NCBI GenBank assembly: GCA_024280135.1
Contig: JAJRQS010000197.1
Span: forward strand, 1 to 6,054
Direction: 5' to 3'
Origin: Bacteroidota bacterium
GTDB taxonomy: Bacteria > Bacteroidota > Bacteroidia > Chitinophagales > Saprospiraceae
Length of the DNA stretch: 6,054 nt
The notes under the pieces are model-generated. The model worked only from the letters and a program-made list of their open reading frames with translations, was not told where the DNA came from and did not search any database. The translations under genes and the position numbers were made by a program. Within the stretch, counting starts at the first letter, position 1. Every line of letters starts with the position of its first letter. Below, in pieces: positions 1 through 4,890 of the stretch.

Positions 1-854
1 GCCTTTCACCCAAAAAAATTGCCTACAAATATGGTTTTTGGTTGCCCCTTTTAGGTTTGATGAGCTTAGTTTTGGCGATGGCAAGACCTCAAAAAATATT
101 ACATCATCAAGAGTACAAAGGCGAAGGTATCGAGATAATGCTTGTGTTAGACGTCAGCCCGAGTATGTTGGCATTGGACTTTGATCCCAATCGGTTAGAA
201 GTAGCAAAAGAACTAGCAGCTGAATTCGTGGAGAAACGAAAAGGAGACAAAATTGGATTAACGCTTTTTTCGGGAGAGGCATATACGAAGTGTCCTTTGA
301 CCATGGATTATGGAACCTTAACGAAACTGATTCAAGAAGTAACGCCCGAAGGATTAGAGTATGGGACTGCGATAGGTATGGGCATGGCTACGGCTATCAA
401 TCAGTTAAAAGAAGGAAAAGCGAAAAGTAAAATAATGGTTTTGCTGACAGATGGTTTTAATAATGTAAAAACGATGGATCCTTTGGAAGCTACGGAGTTT
501 GCCAAGACGCTCGGGATCAAAGTATATACCATTGGAATGGGAACAAAAGGCATCGTCAAAATGCCCACTTCCATGTTTAATGGAAAATTATTATTCGCAC
601 CCGCTAAATCCGATTTTGATGAAAAACTTTTAAAGCAAATAGCCAAAGAAACAGGTGGTATCTACCAACAAGCCAATTCAAAGGAAAAACTAAAAGCCAT
701 TTATAAAAAAATCAACCAACTGGAACGCTCCAAAATTGATGTCATTACGCATCATCAAAAGATTGAATACTTCAGACCTTTTTTACTTGTCGGGATGGCT
801 TTGTTTTGTTTGTATTGGTTGATGTTATTTCTTTGGGTACGTCCGTTGCCTTGA
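1..854 (+). CDS. batA: BatA-like VWA-domain membrane protein, 5' truncated
   Basis: The reading frame is open to the left edge (first whole codon at 3), so the true start lies outside; the TTG at 42 and ATG at 60 are internal. About 283 residues are visible; the family is usually about 320-330, so perhaps 40 N-terminal residues are missing. Visible order: the end of an N-terminal membrane segment closing with the family signature ARPQ (about residues 25-30); a von Willebrand factor A domain with the metal-site motif DVSPS (D50, S52, S54), the later MIDAS threonine in EYGTAIG (T122) and aspartate in LLTDG (D150); then a C-terminal membrane helix and a short tail. Family knowledge: Bat proteins are encoded beside a MoxR ATPase and a DUF58 protein in Bacteroidota and are linked to aerotolerance and envelope stress. 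The VWA domain is predicted to lie outside the cytoplasmic membrane between the two helices. BatA is favoured over BatB because of the ARPQ-GIEI-LDVS pattern, the RLEVAKELAAEF stretch and the FRPF-containing C-terminal helix. Here it is the last gene of its unit, with no batB after it. Confidence 0.88.
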   Translation, partial: LSPKKIAYKYGFWLPLLGLMSLVLAMARPQKILHHQEYKGEGIEIMLVLDVSPSMLALDFDPNRLEVAKELAAEFVEKRKGDKIGLTLFSGEAYTKCPLTMDYGTLTKLIQEVTPEGLEYGTAIGMGMATAINQLKEGKAKSKIMVLLTDGFNNVKTMDPLEATEFAKTLGIKVYTIGMGTKGIVKMPTSMFNGKLLFAPAKSDFDEKLLKQIAKETGGIYQQANSKEKLKAIYKKINQLERSKIDVITHHQKIEYFRPFLLVGMALFCLYWLMLFLWVRPLP

Positions 855-857
855 AAA

Positions 858-891
858 ATCAACTCTGCCCATTGTTTAGGGCAGAGTTGAT
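858..891. terminator. Perfect hairpin between convergent batA and ssb
   Basis: A perfect 13-bp inverted repeat (858-870 with 879-891) encloses an 8-base loop. It starts three bases after the batA stop and ends 17 bases past the ssb stop. On the minus strand it runs directly into TTTT (857-854), a usable intrinsic terminator for ssb; on the plus strand it is followed by GG then TTTT, a weaker tail for batA. It probably works in both directions. Confidence 0.85.
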
Positions 892-908
892 GGTTTTAGA
901 ACGCCTTC

Positions 909-1265
909 TTAAGCAACAGGAGCAGCCGCCTCCTTTTTAGAGCCAGTGAGCATAAACTCATTGACTACTATTTCTGCAATGGTGCGCTTGACCCCTTCCT
1001 TGTCTTCAAAGATGTTATACTTCAATTTGCCTTGGATAGCAACTTGGTTGCCTTTTTTGAGTTGGGTAGCCATGCGTTCTGCGGATTTGCCCCAAGCAAC
1101 GATACGGTGCCATTGTGTCTCAGTTATCCATTCGTTGTCTTTTTTGTAGGATTCGTTAGTCGCTAGCGTGACACGAGCAACATGATTGCCATTGTCAAAT
1201 TTTTTCAATTCAACATCTTGGCCTAAATTTCCGATCAATAAAACGTGGTTGCGTAAGTTATTCAT
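909..1265 (-). CDS. ssb: Single-stranded DNA-binding protein (short, tail-less)
   Basis: Binds single-stranded DNA during replication, repair or recombination. The 118-aa product is one OB fold: strand 1 MNNLRNHVLLIGNLGQDVEL (1-20), a variable loop with FDNGNHVARVTLATN (23-37), the signature ETQWHRIVAWGKSAE (49-63), whose W52 and W58 sit where E. coli SSB has DNA-stacking aromatics, and the last strands KGNQVAIQGKLKYN and RTIAEIVV (71-101). The ATG at 1265 is chosen because SSBs begin at this point; a TTG at 1307 would add 14 residues lacking family resemblance. The protein stops at KKEAAAPVA, without the glycine/proline-rich linker and acidic DDxxF-type tip that recruits partner proteins in standard SSBs. 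It is convergent with batA and divergent from the unknown gene at 1587. Bacteroidota often carry several ssb copies, so this may be an accessory paralogue. The family assignment is firm; being the sole or main SSB is not. Confidence 0.93.
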   Translation of the reverse strand: MNNLRNHVLLIGNLGQDVELKKFDNGNHVARVTLATNESYKKDNEWITETQWHRIVAWGKSAERMATQLKKGNQVAIQGKLKYNIFEDKEGVKRTIAEIVVNEFMLTGSKKEAAAPVA

Positions 1266-1353
1266 AATAAAATGTTTTGCGGAAGCTACCCATTGTATTA
1301 AAGGCAACCCCCAATTAAAAGATGTGATCCGATTTCCGAATCAACTGACGATG

Positions 1354-1361
1354 CAAAGATG
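1354..1361 (-). promoter_or_regulatory. Candidate -7 box for ssb
   Basis: The minus strand reads CATCTTTG, seven of eight positions of TAnnTTTG counting the free ones, and lies about 89 bases before the ssb ATG. No TTG/TTTG occurs at the expected 17-23 base spacing upstream; that space is entered by the ACGTTT array, so the promoter may depend on an activator or the box may be chance. Confidence 0.3.
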
Positions 1362-1382
1362 AGGGCGGCGTCAAGTTTTATT

Positions 1383-1436
1383 CGTTTAATAAACGTTTAC
1401 TTACGTTTGTAAACGTTTACAAACGTTTATAAACGG
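1383..1436. repeat. Helically phased ACGTTT palindrome array (putative operator)
   Basis: Six CGTTT/AAACG-type elements have their central CG at 1383, 1394, 1404, 1414, 1424 and 1434, a spacing of 11, 10, 10, 10 and 10 bases, so all face one side of the helix. Most read AAACGTTTA or a close variant; the outer two are half-elements. The centre is a perfect 24-bp palindrome at 1403-1426, containing the 14-bp palindrome TGTAAACGTTTACA (1408-1421). Family knowledge: a CG-centred AAACGTTT core resembles operators of LacI-family regulators such as PurR and CcpA, but those normally appear singly or widely spaced. Inference: a cooperative regulator-binding array controlling ssb, the gene at 1587, or both. 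Replication-type iterons are a less likely alternative; no initiator gene or AT-rich melting block is evident here. Confidence 0.7.
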
Positions 1437-1551
1437 ATATATGATTGACTATCAATGAATTATAAGTGAAGCCTTTTTTTTGGGTGTTGAGTGAAAAAGA
1501 TATAATTTCAGCAGTCGGAGTCATTTTACGTAAGTAAAAAGTAAAAAAATA

Positions 1552-1582
1552 TTGTGACATATTATTCTAGTAATTGATTTTG
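1552..1582 (+). promoter_or_regulatory. Candidate promoter for the unknown gene at 1587
   Basis: TTG at 1552-1554 is followed, after 20 bases, by TGATTTTG at 1575-1582, one mismatch from TAnnTTTG. Bacteroidota promoters typically pair TTTG or TTG with TAnnTTTG about 19 bases apart. If real, transcription would begin near 1588-1590, on or after the ATG at 1587, which favours translation from the ATG at 1632. Confidence 0.4.
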
Positions 1583-1586
1583 TATT

Positions 1587-2342
1587 ATGTTTAGGGAGAA
1601 TTTAGAAAGTTACACCAAAAAATCAAAAGCTATGAACCAATCTTTGAGTATTACAGGATACATCACTAAAGAGGAAAAGGTAAGCGGATTGAAAGGACAT
1701 CGAATGCGCAACACTTTTGTCTTAGATGTAAATCACCCATTTCCGGGATATTTTGGGCAAGATATGTTTGAGCAATCGGTGGCGGGTTCTATTATCTTTT
1801 TGACAAAAAAACAACATTCTTGGGAACAAATTCTAAGGGCTAAGAAAAGGATAAATGCATACTTAGATATCGATGTGGATATTACGAAAGTGAAAGTTAC
1901 CATGTGGAACAAAAATTTTCATGGTATTCGTGCGAATAACTTTCAAGGCTTAGAGTATGTAGAAACCTATCAAAAAGCATTGGTTGAAGAAGGCTTTGCA
2001 ATGGCACGTAGTCGCTCCATGAATGAGGAGGAAGAAGCCCTCATTAATCTAAAAAAGTTTTTCTTTTTGGACAAAGTCGCGGATGGTGTATTTCGTGATG
2101 TTATCAAAAAGGATATGAGTTACGTCCTTTTGGACAAATATGTCAATTGGGAAGTTTTCCGACAGGTAACAACATCCGTCAAACAAAACATTTCGGATTC
2201 TAGTTTTGATGTTGCCAAAGGGGCTTTTTATTTGGATAATAGTATCGTTGATATGATACGGATATTCAAGCCAGGCATTTCGCTGGAGCTCCTTACGGAA
2301 ATCAATGAGATGTACAAAAAGTATATTGCTAAGTACGGATAA
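1587..2342 (+). CDS. Hypothetical protein, soluble, family unknown
   Basis: I do not recognise this 251-aa protein. No signal peptide, membrane segment, cysteine cluster or nucleotide-binding loop is visible. It seems to have two halves. Residues 16-140 look mixed alpha/beta, with SLSITGYITKEE, RNTFVLDV, the aromatic/glycine turn HPFPGYFGQ (50-58), SIIFLTKK, and VKVTMWNKNFHG. Residues 146-251 look helical, with acidic NEEEE, a FFFLDKV segment (158-164) and a basic end, MYKKYIAKYG. The ATG at 1587 gives the longest frame, but ATG 1632 (MNQSLSITGY) is a serious alternative: the first 15 residues are charged and look less structured, and a candidate promoter ends at 1582. The gene is divergent from ssb, downstream of the ACGTTT array, and 95 bases before the membrane-protein gene on the same strand. 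Codon use resembles its neighbours, so recent transfer is not suggested. It is probably a real gene because the frame is long, free of stops and shows coherent protein-like composition; its function is open. Confidence 0.75.
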   Translation: MFRENLESYTKKSKAMNQSLSITGYITKEEKVSGLKGHRMRNTFVLDVNHPFPGYFGQDMFEQSVAGSIIFLTKKQHSWEQILRAKKRINAYLDIDVDITKVKVTMWNKNFHGIRANNFQGLEYVETYQKALVEEGFAMARSRSMNEEEEALINLKKFFFLDKVADGVFRDVIKKDMSYVLLDKYVNWEVFRQVTTSVKQNISDSSFDVAKGAFYLDNSIVDMIRIFKPGISLELLTEINEMYKKYIAKYG

Positions 2343-2385
2343 TGCCTATTTCGCCTATTAAGTCGGCCCATTTATCTATAAACTA

Positions 2386-2405
2386 AGCATCAAAATGCTG
2401 TTTTT
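2386..2405 (+). terminator. Weak hairpin with T-run after the unknown gene
   Basis: AGCAT (2386-2390) and ATGCT (2395-2399) flank a CAAA loop, followed by G and TTTTT (2401-2405). The stem is only 5 bp and AT-rich, so it may attenuate rather than stop transcription into the membrane-protein gene; chance is possible. Confidence 0.3.
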
Positions 2406-2437
2406 ACTATCTTGTGGTCAAACAAAAAACGAAAAAA

Positions 2438-3211
2438 ATGGAAAATGGAAAAATTTCAAGACTACTAGAAGATGGTTATGACTTTAAATTTGGGGATTAT
2501 ATTTCAAAGGCGTGGAAGTTATTGACCGCAAATGCGGGTACTTTTATTGTGTTTGTACTAATTACAGGGGTTGTCTCAATTGTCGCGCAGATAATACCCA
2601 TCATTGGCCCTTTGGCTTCTTCGATAGTTTTAACGCCTGCACTTTCGGCAGGATATTGGTATCTAGCAAGGGAAGCAGATCAAGAAGGTCATACAGAGTT
2701 AGGGACAGGCTTTCGAGGTTTTAGTGAGCTTGGTAGAATAATACCCGTTGTGCTGTTAAAGACGGTTGTGCTGTTAGTTGCTGCTATTCCTTTTATAGCT
2801 GTGGTAGGTGCAGCAGGTATCTACTCCTGGTACCAAGATGCTCAAATTAACCCTACAATGGCATATCAAAGTTTTCCAGTCATTGGGTTGATTGGTTTTT
2901 TATTACTATTAATACCTTTTTACTTTATGGTATCCTATCTATTTGCTTTACCGCTCGTGCTGTTTAAGAATATGGGCGCTTGGGAAGCGATGGAGGCCAG
3001 CCGAAAGATTGTCAATAAAAAATGGTTTGCTTTTTTGGGTTTACTATTTGTTGCGGGCTTTATTGCTGGACTTGGCGTATTGTTGTTGGTCATTGGGCTT
3101 CTGTTTACAGTTTCTATGAGTAGCCTATCGATGTATGCTGCTTATGAAGACATTGTAGGCTTTGATAATGAAGATGAAGAAGATGATGAAATAGACCATT
3201 TGATTGCATAA
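2438..3211 (+). CDS. Multi-pass integral membrane protein with acidic tail
   Basis: A 257-aa cytoplasmic-membrane protein of unknown function. After a polar, probably cytoplasmic N-terminus (1-30, ending in DYISKAWKLL), hydrophobic segments lie at about 34-52, 54-76, 103-128, 147-178 (long, perhaps a reentrant pair) and 197-236 (probably two helices). A conserved-looking amphipathic stretch, LFKNMGAWEAMEASRKIV (175-192), precedes the last pair; similar segments (an 'EAM/ALxxSxxxxxxxW' pattern) occur in DUF975/YciC-like and GDPD-membrane-domain proteins, which is my best guess at its relatives. It ends in a strongly acidic tail, NEDEEDDEIDHLIA (244-257). The ATG at 2438 is preferred over the GTG at 2414 because it follows an A-rich tract typical of Bacteroidota starts and gives a natural N-terminus, MENGKISRLLEDG. 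It follows the unknown gene by 95 bases and could be cotranscribed; a strong terminator follows. No catalytic residues are evident, so a structural, transport or folding role cannot be separated. Confidence 0.85.
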   Translation: MENGKISRLLEDGYDFKFGDYISKAWKLLTANAGTFIVFVLITGVVSIVAQIIPIIGPLASSIVLTPALSAGYWYLAREADQEGHTELGTGFRGFSELGRIIPVVLLKTVVLLVAAIPFIAVVGAAGIYSWYQDAQINPTMAYQSFPVIGLIGFLLLLIPFYFMVSYLFALPLVLFKNMGAWEAMEASRKIVNKKWFAFLGLLFVAGFIAGLGVLLLVIGLLFTVSMSSLSMYAAYEDIVGFDNEDEEDDEIDHLIA

Positions 3212-3235
3212 TCGAGTTGTTTCTCTGCAAAAAAG

Positions 3236-3269
3236 AAATAGCCGAATGTAGATACATTCGGCTATTTTT
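3236..3269 (+). terminator. Intrinsic terminator after the membrane-protein gene
   Basis: A perfect 15-bp inverted repeat (3236-3250 with 3253-3267) around the core GCCGAATGTA, followed by or overlapping TTTTT at 3265-3269. It begins 25 bases after the stop codon. The A-run on its left side would also give T-rich sequence on the minus strand, but no minus-strand gene reads into it. Confidence 0.88.
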
Positions 3270-3310
3270 ATCATAATAATTAAATTAATAAAATTTACCA
3301 TAAAAGGCTA

Positions 3311-3341
3311 TTTGGCATGATATTTATATATTATATGTTGT
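3311..3341 (+). promoter_or_regulatory. Candidate upstream promoter of ugd
   Basis: TTTG at 3311-3314 is followed by exactly 19 bases and then TATGTTGT (3334-3341), which matches TAnnTTTG at four of six defined positions. The spacing is right for a Bacteroidota promoter but the -7 box is imperfect. It would give a leader of roughly 85 bases before the ATG at 3434. Confidence 0.35.
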
Positions 3342-3391
3342 AAGAATAATTGTTCGTTTTATCTTGGCAAACATTTATCTTACAAAGTCCG

Positions 3392-3399
3392 TACTTTTG
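3392..3399 (+). promoter_or_regulatory. Exact -7 box TACTTTTG upstream of ugd
   Basis: TACTTTTG fits the TAnnTTTG consensus exactly and would place the start of transcription near 3405, about 30 bases before the ugd ATG, a typical leader length. The partner -33 element is poor: the nearest TTG (3364-3366) lies 25 bases upstream, longer than usual. Confidence 0.5.
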
Positions 3400-3433
3400 C
3401 GACGGTTTTTCTAACACGATTAAATTTTATAAC

Positions 3434-4750
3434 ATGAACATTACCGTAGTTGGTACCGGATACGTAGGATTAGTTTCGGGTACTTGTTTTGCTGAGACAG
3501 GCAACAACGTCATTTGTGTCGATATTGATGCAAAGAAAGTCGAAAGAATGAAAAATGGGGAAGTCCCTATTTATGAGCCAGGACTCGAAGTTCTTTTCGA
3601 AAGAAATACTCGCCAAGGAAGGTTGAGTTTTACAACAGATTTAGCGGAAGGCATTAAAGATGCTGAAGTTATTTTCTTAGCTTTACCGACCCCTCCAGGA
3701 GAAGGTGGTGCTGCAGACCTAAAGTATATCTTAGGAGTAGCAGATGACCTAAGCAAAATCATTACTGATTACAAGGTTATTGTGGACAAAAGTACTGTGC
3801 CTGTAGGTACAGGAGAAAAAGTACATGCAATTCTTGCAAAGAATTTGAGTACTGATTTGTTTGATGTTGTCTCTAATCCAGAATTTTTGAGAGAAGGAGT
3901 AGCGGTTGAAGACTTCTTGAAGCCTGACCGTGTTGTTATTGGTACAACTTCTGAGCGTGCTCAAAAAGTTTTAACGAATTTGTACGAGCCATTTGTTAGA
4001 CAGGGCAATCCTATTTACTTTATGGATAAGCGTTCTGCTGAAATGACTAAATACGCTGCTAACTCTTACTTAGCTGCTAGAATTTCATTTATGAATGAGA
4101 TTTCTAACTTGTGCGAAAGAGTAGGTGCTGATGTAGATAACGTTCGTAAAGGAATGGGATCAGATAGCCGTATCGGTAAGCGTTTCTTGTTTCCAGGAGT
4201 TGGGTATGGAGGAAGCTGTTTCCCAAAGGATGTACAAGCTTTAGCGATGACTGCAGATGAGTTTGATTATGATTTCAGAATTTTGAAGTCTGTCATGGCC
4301 GTCAATGCGGATCAAAAGAAGATTTTGTCCACAAAGATTAAGCGTTATTTCTTAGGAGACATGAAAGGTAAGAAGATTGGTATCTGGGGATTGGCGTTTA
4401 AGCCGAATACAGATGATATCAGAGAGGCGCCTGCGTTAGAAATCATCCAAGATTTATTGGATGCTGGAGCTACTATCGTTGCATACGATCCAGAAGCTAT
4501 GGATAATGTGAAGAATGAAGTTTTTGGCGATAAGATTACTTATGCAAGTGAACCTTATGAAGTACTACAAGATATCGATGCCTTGGCTATCGTTACCGAA
4601 TGGAGTGCTTTTAGAAATCCAGACTTCAGTATCTTTGGGGATAAACTAAAAGGTAAAGCTATTTTTGATGGCCGTAATTTATATTCTTTGAGAAAGATGA
4701 AAGAATTGGGTGTCTATTATGATAGTATGGGACGTAATAAAGTTGGATAA
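3434..4750 (+). CDS. ugd: UDP-glucose 6-dehydrogenase
   Basis: Oxidises UDP-glucose to UDP-glucuronate with two NAD+, in the cytoplasm, supplying acid sugar for capsule, exopolysaccharide or O-antigen and precursor for UDP-xylose-type sugars. The 438-aa length is standard and the protein appears complete. N-terminal Rossmann domain: MNITVVGTGYVGLVSG with the GxGxxG glycines at 7, 9 and 12, and D30 ending strand 2; then PTPPGEGGAADL (85-96), DKSTVPVGT (118-126) and SNPEFLREG (147-155). Central domain: K206 and N210 in EMTKYAANSYLA. Active-site loop: GVGYGGSCFPKD (255-266) with the catalytic thiol C262 (codon 4217-4219) and K265. C-terminal UDP-binding domain: WGLAFKPNTDDIREAP (318-333) and FDGRN (411-415). 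The ATG at 3434 is chosen because the Rossmann strand begins immediately after it; the in-frame ATG at 3350 would add 28 residues without family resemblance that cover the promoter box. It is flanked by terminators, hence probably a single-gene unit. UDP-ManNAc dehydrogenases share this fold, but the motifs best fit UGD. Confidence 0.95.
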   Translation: MNITVVGTGYVGLVSGTCFAETGNNVICVDIDAKKVERMKNGEVPIYEPGLEVLFERNTRQGRLSFTTDLAEGIKDAEVIFLALPTPPGEGGAADLKYILGVADDLSKIITDYKVIVDKSTVPVGTGEKVHAILAKNLSTDLFDVVSNPEFLREGVAVEDFLKPDRVVIGTTSERAQKVLTNLYEPFVRQGNPIYFMDKRSAEMTKYAANSYLAARISFMNEISNLCERVGADVDNVRKGMGSDSRIGKRFLFPGVGYGGSCFPKDVQALAMTADEFDYDFRILKSVMAVNADQKKILSTKIKRYFLGDMKGKKIGIWGLAFKPNTDDIREAPALEIIQDLLDAGATIVAYDPEAMDNVKNEVFGDKITYASEPYEVLQDIDALAIVTEWSAFRNPDFSIFGDKLKGKAIFDGRNLYSLRKMKELGVYYDSMGRNKVG

Positions 4751-4775
4751 TTTAACTTTATCAACCTGAAAATAT

Positions 4776-4809
4776 AAGCCAGTTGTGATTCATCGCAACT
4801 GGCTTTTTT
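4776..4809 (+). terminator. Intrinsic terminator of ugd
   Basis: A 12-bp stem (4776-4787 with 4794-4805; one G-T wobble) built on AAGCCAGTTG, a 6-base loop ATTCAT, then a T-run at 4804-4809 with another TTTTT at 4811-4815. It lies 26 bases after the ugd stop. Confidence 0.9.
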
Positions 4810-4843
4810 ATTTTTATACTATCAGGTAATATCTGAACACCAT

Positions 4844-4875
4844 AAAAAAAGGCATGCCGAAGCATGCCTTTTTTT
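4844..4875 (-). terminator. UUCG-loop terminator of the ALDH gene, bidirectional
   Basis: A perfect 14-bp inverted repeat (4844-4857 with 4862-4875): A7-GGCATGC, four-base loop, GCATGCC-T7. On the minus strand the loop reads TTCG closed by C and G, the very stable cUUCGg tetraloop, followed by seven Ts, and it lies 16 bases past the ALDH stop. On the plus strand it also has a T7 tail, so it backs up the ugd terminator. Confidence 0.92.
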
Positions 4876-4890
4876 AAGAGTGTATCAAGA

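Larger units (their letters stand above)
1266..1586. other. 321-bp divergent intergenic region, ssb / unknown gene
   Basis: This gap separates the divergent ssb and 1587 genes, so it should hold both promoters. On the ssb side, the minus strand reads CATCTTTG at 1361-1354, one mismatch from the Bacteroidota -7 consensus TAnnTTTG, though I see no good -33 partner. Next comes the phased ACGTTT array (1383-1436), which would lie just upstream of that box. On the other side there is an isolated TTACGTAA palindrome (1526-1533) and a candidate promoter (1552-1582). I found no convincing ORF or RNA gene. Confidence 0.6.

Noticed and set aside
946..1149. Plus-strand open frame opposite ssb
   Set aside because: It is antisense to a confidently identified gene and has no recognisable protein features.
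1266..1307. Upstream TTG start for ssb, adding 14 residues
   Set aside because: The extra residues do not resemble SSB N-termini, and the ATG at 1265 begins exactly at the first OB-fold strand.
1383..1436. Phased ACGTTT array considered as a CRISPR array or plasmid-type iteron origin
   Set aside because: The repeat unit is only about 10 bp with no spacers, ruling out CRISPR; no replication initiator gene or obvious melting region is present, so iterons remain only a remote alternative.
1524..1539. TTTTAC / GTAAAA inverted repeat as a terminator
   Set aside because: The stem is 6 bp, AT-rich and far from any gene end; it is better noted as part of the TTACGTAA palindrome.
3350..3433. Upstream in-frame ATG for ugd, adding 28 residues
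   Set aside because: The extension precedes the Rossmann strand, which normally starts at residue 1-3, and it spans the TACTTTTG promoter box.
3571..3964. Two minus-strand open frames inside ugd
   Set aside because: Both are antisense shadows of a complete, motif-rich ugd gene.
4844..4875. Hairpin considered as a REP-like repeat or small RNA
   Set aside because: A perfect stem with T-runs immediately after a stop codon is fully explained as a terminator, and no second copy is present in the window.
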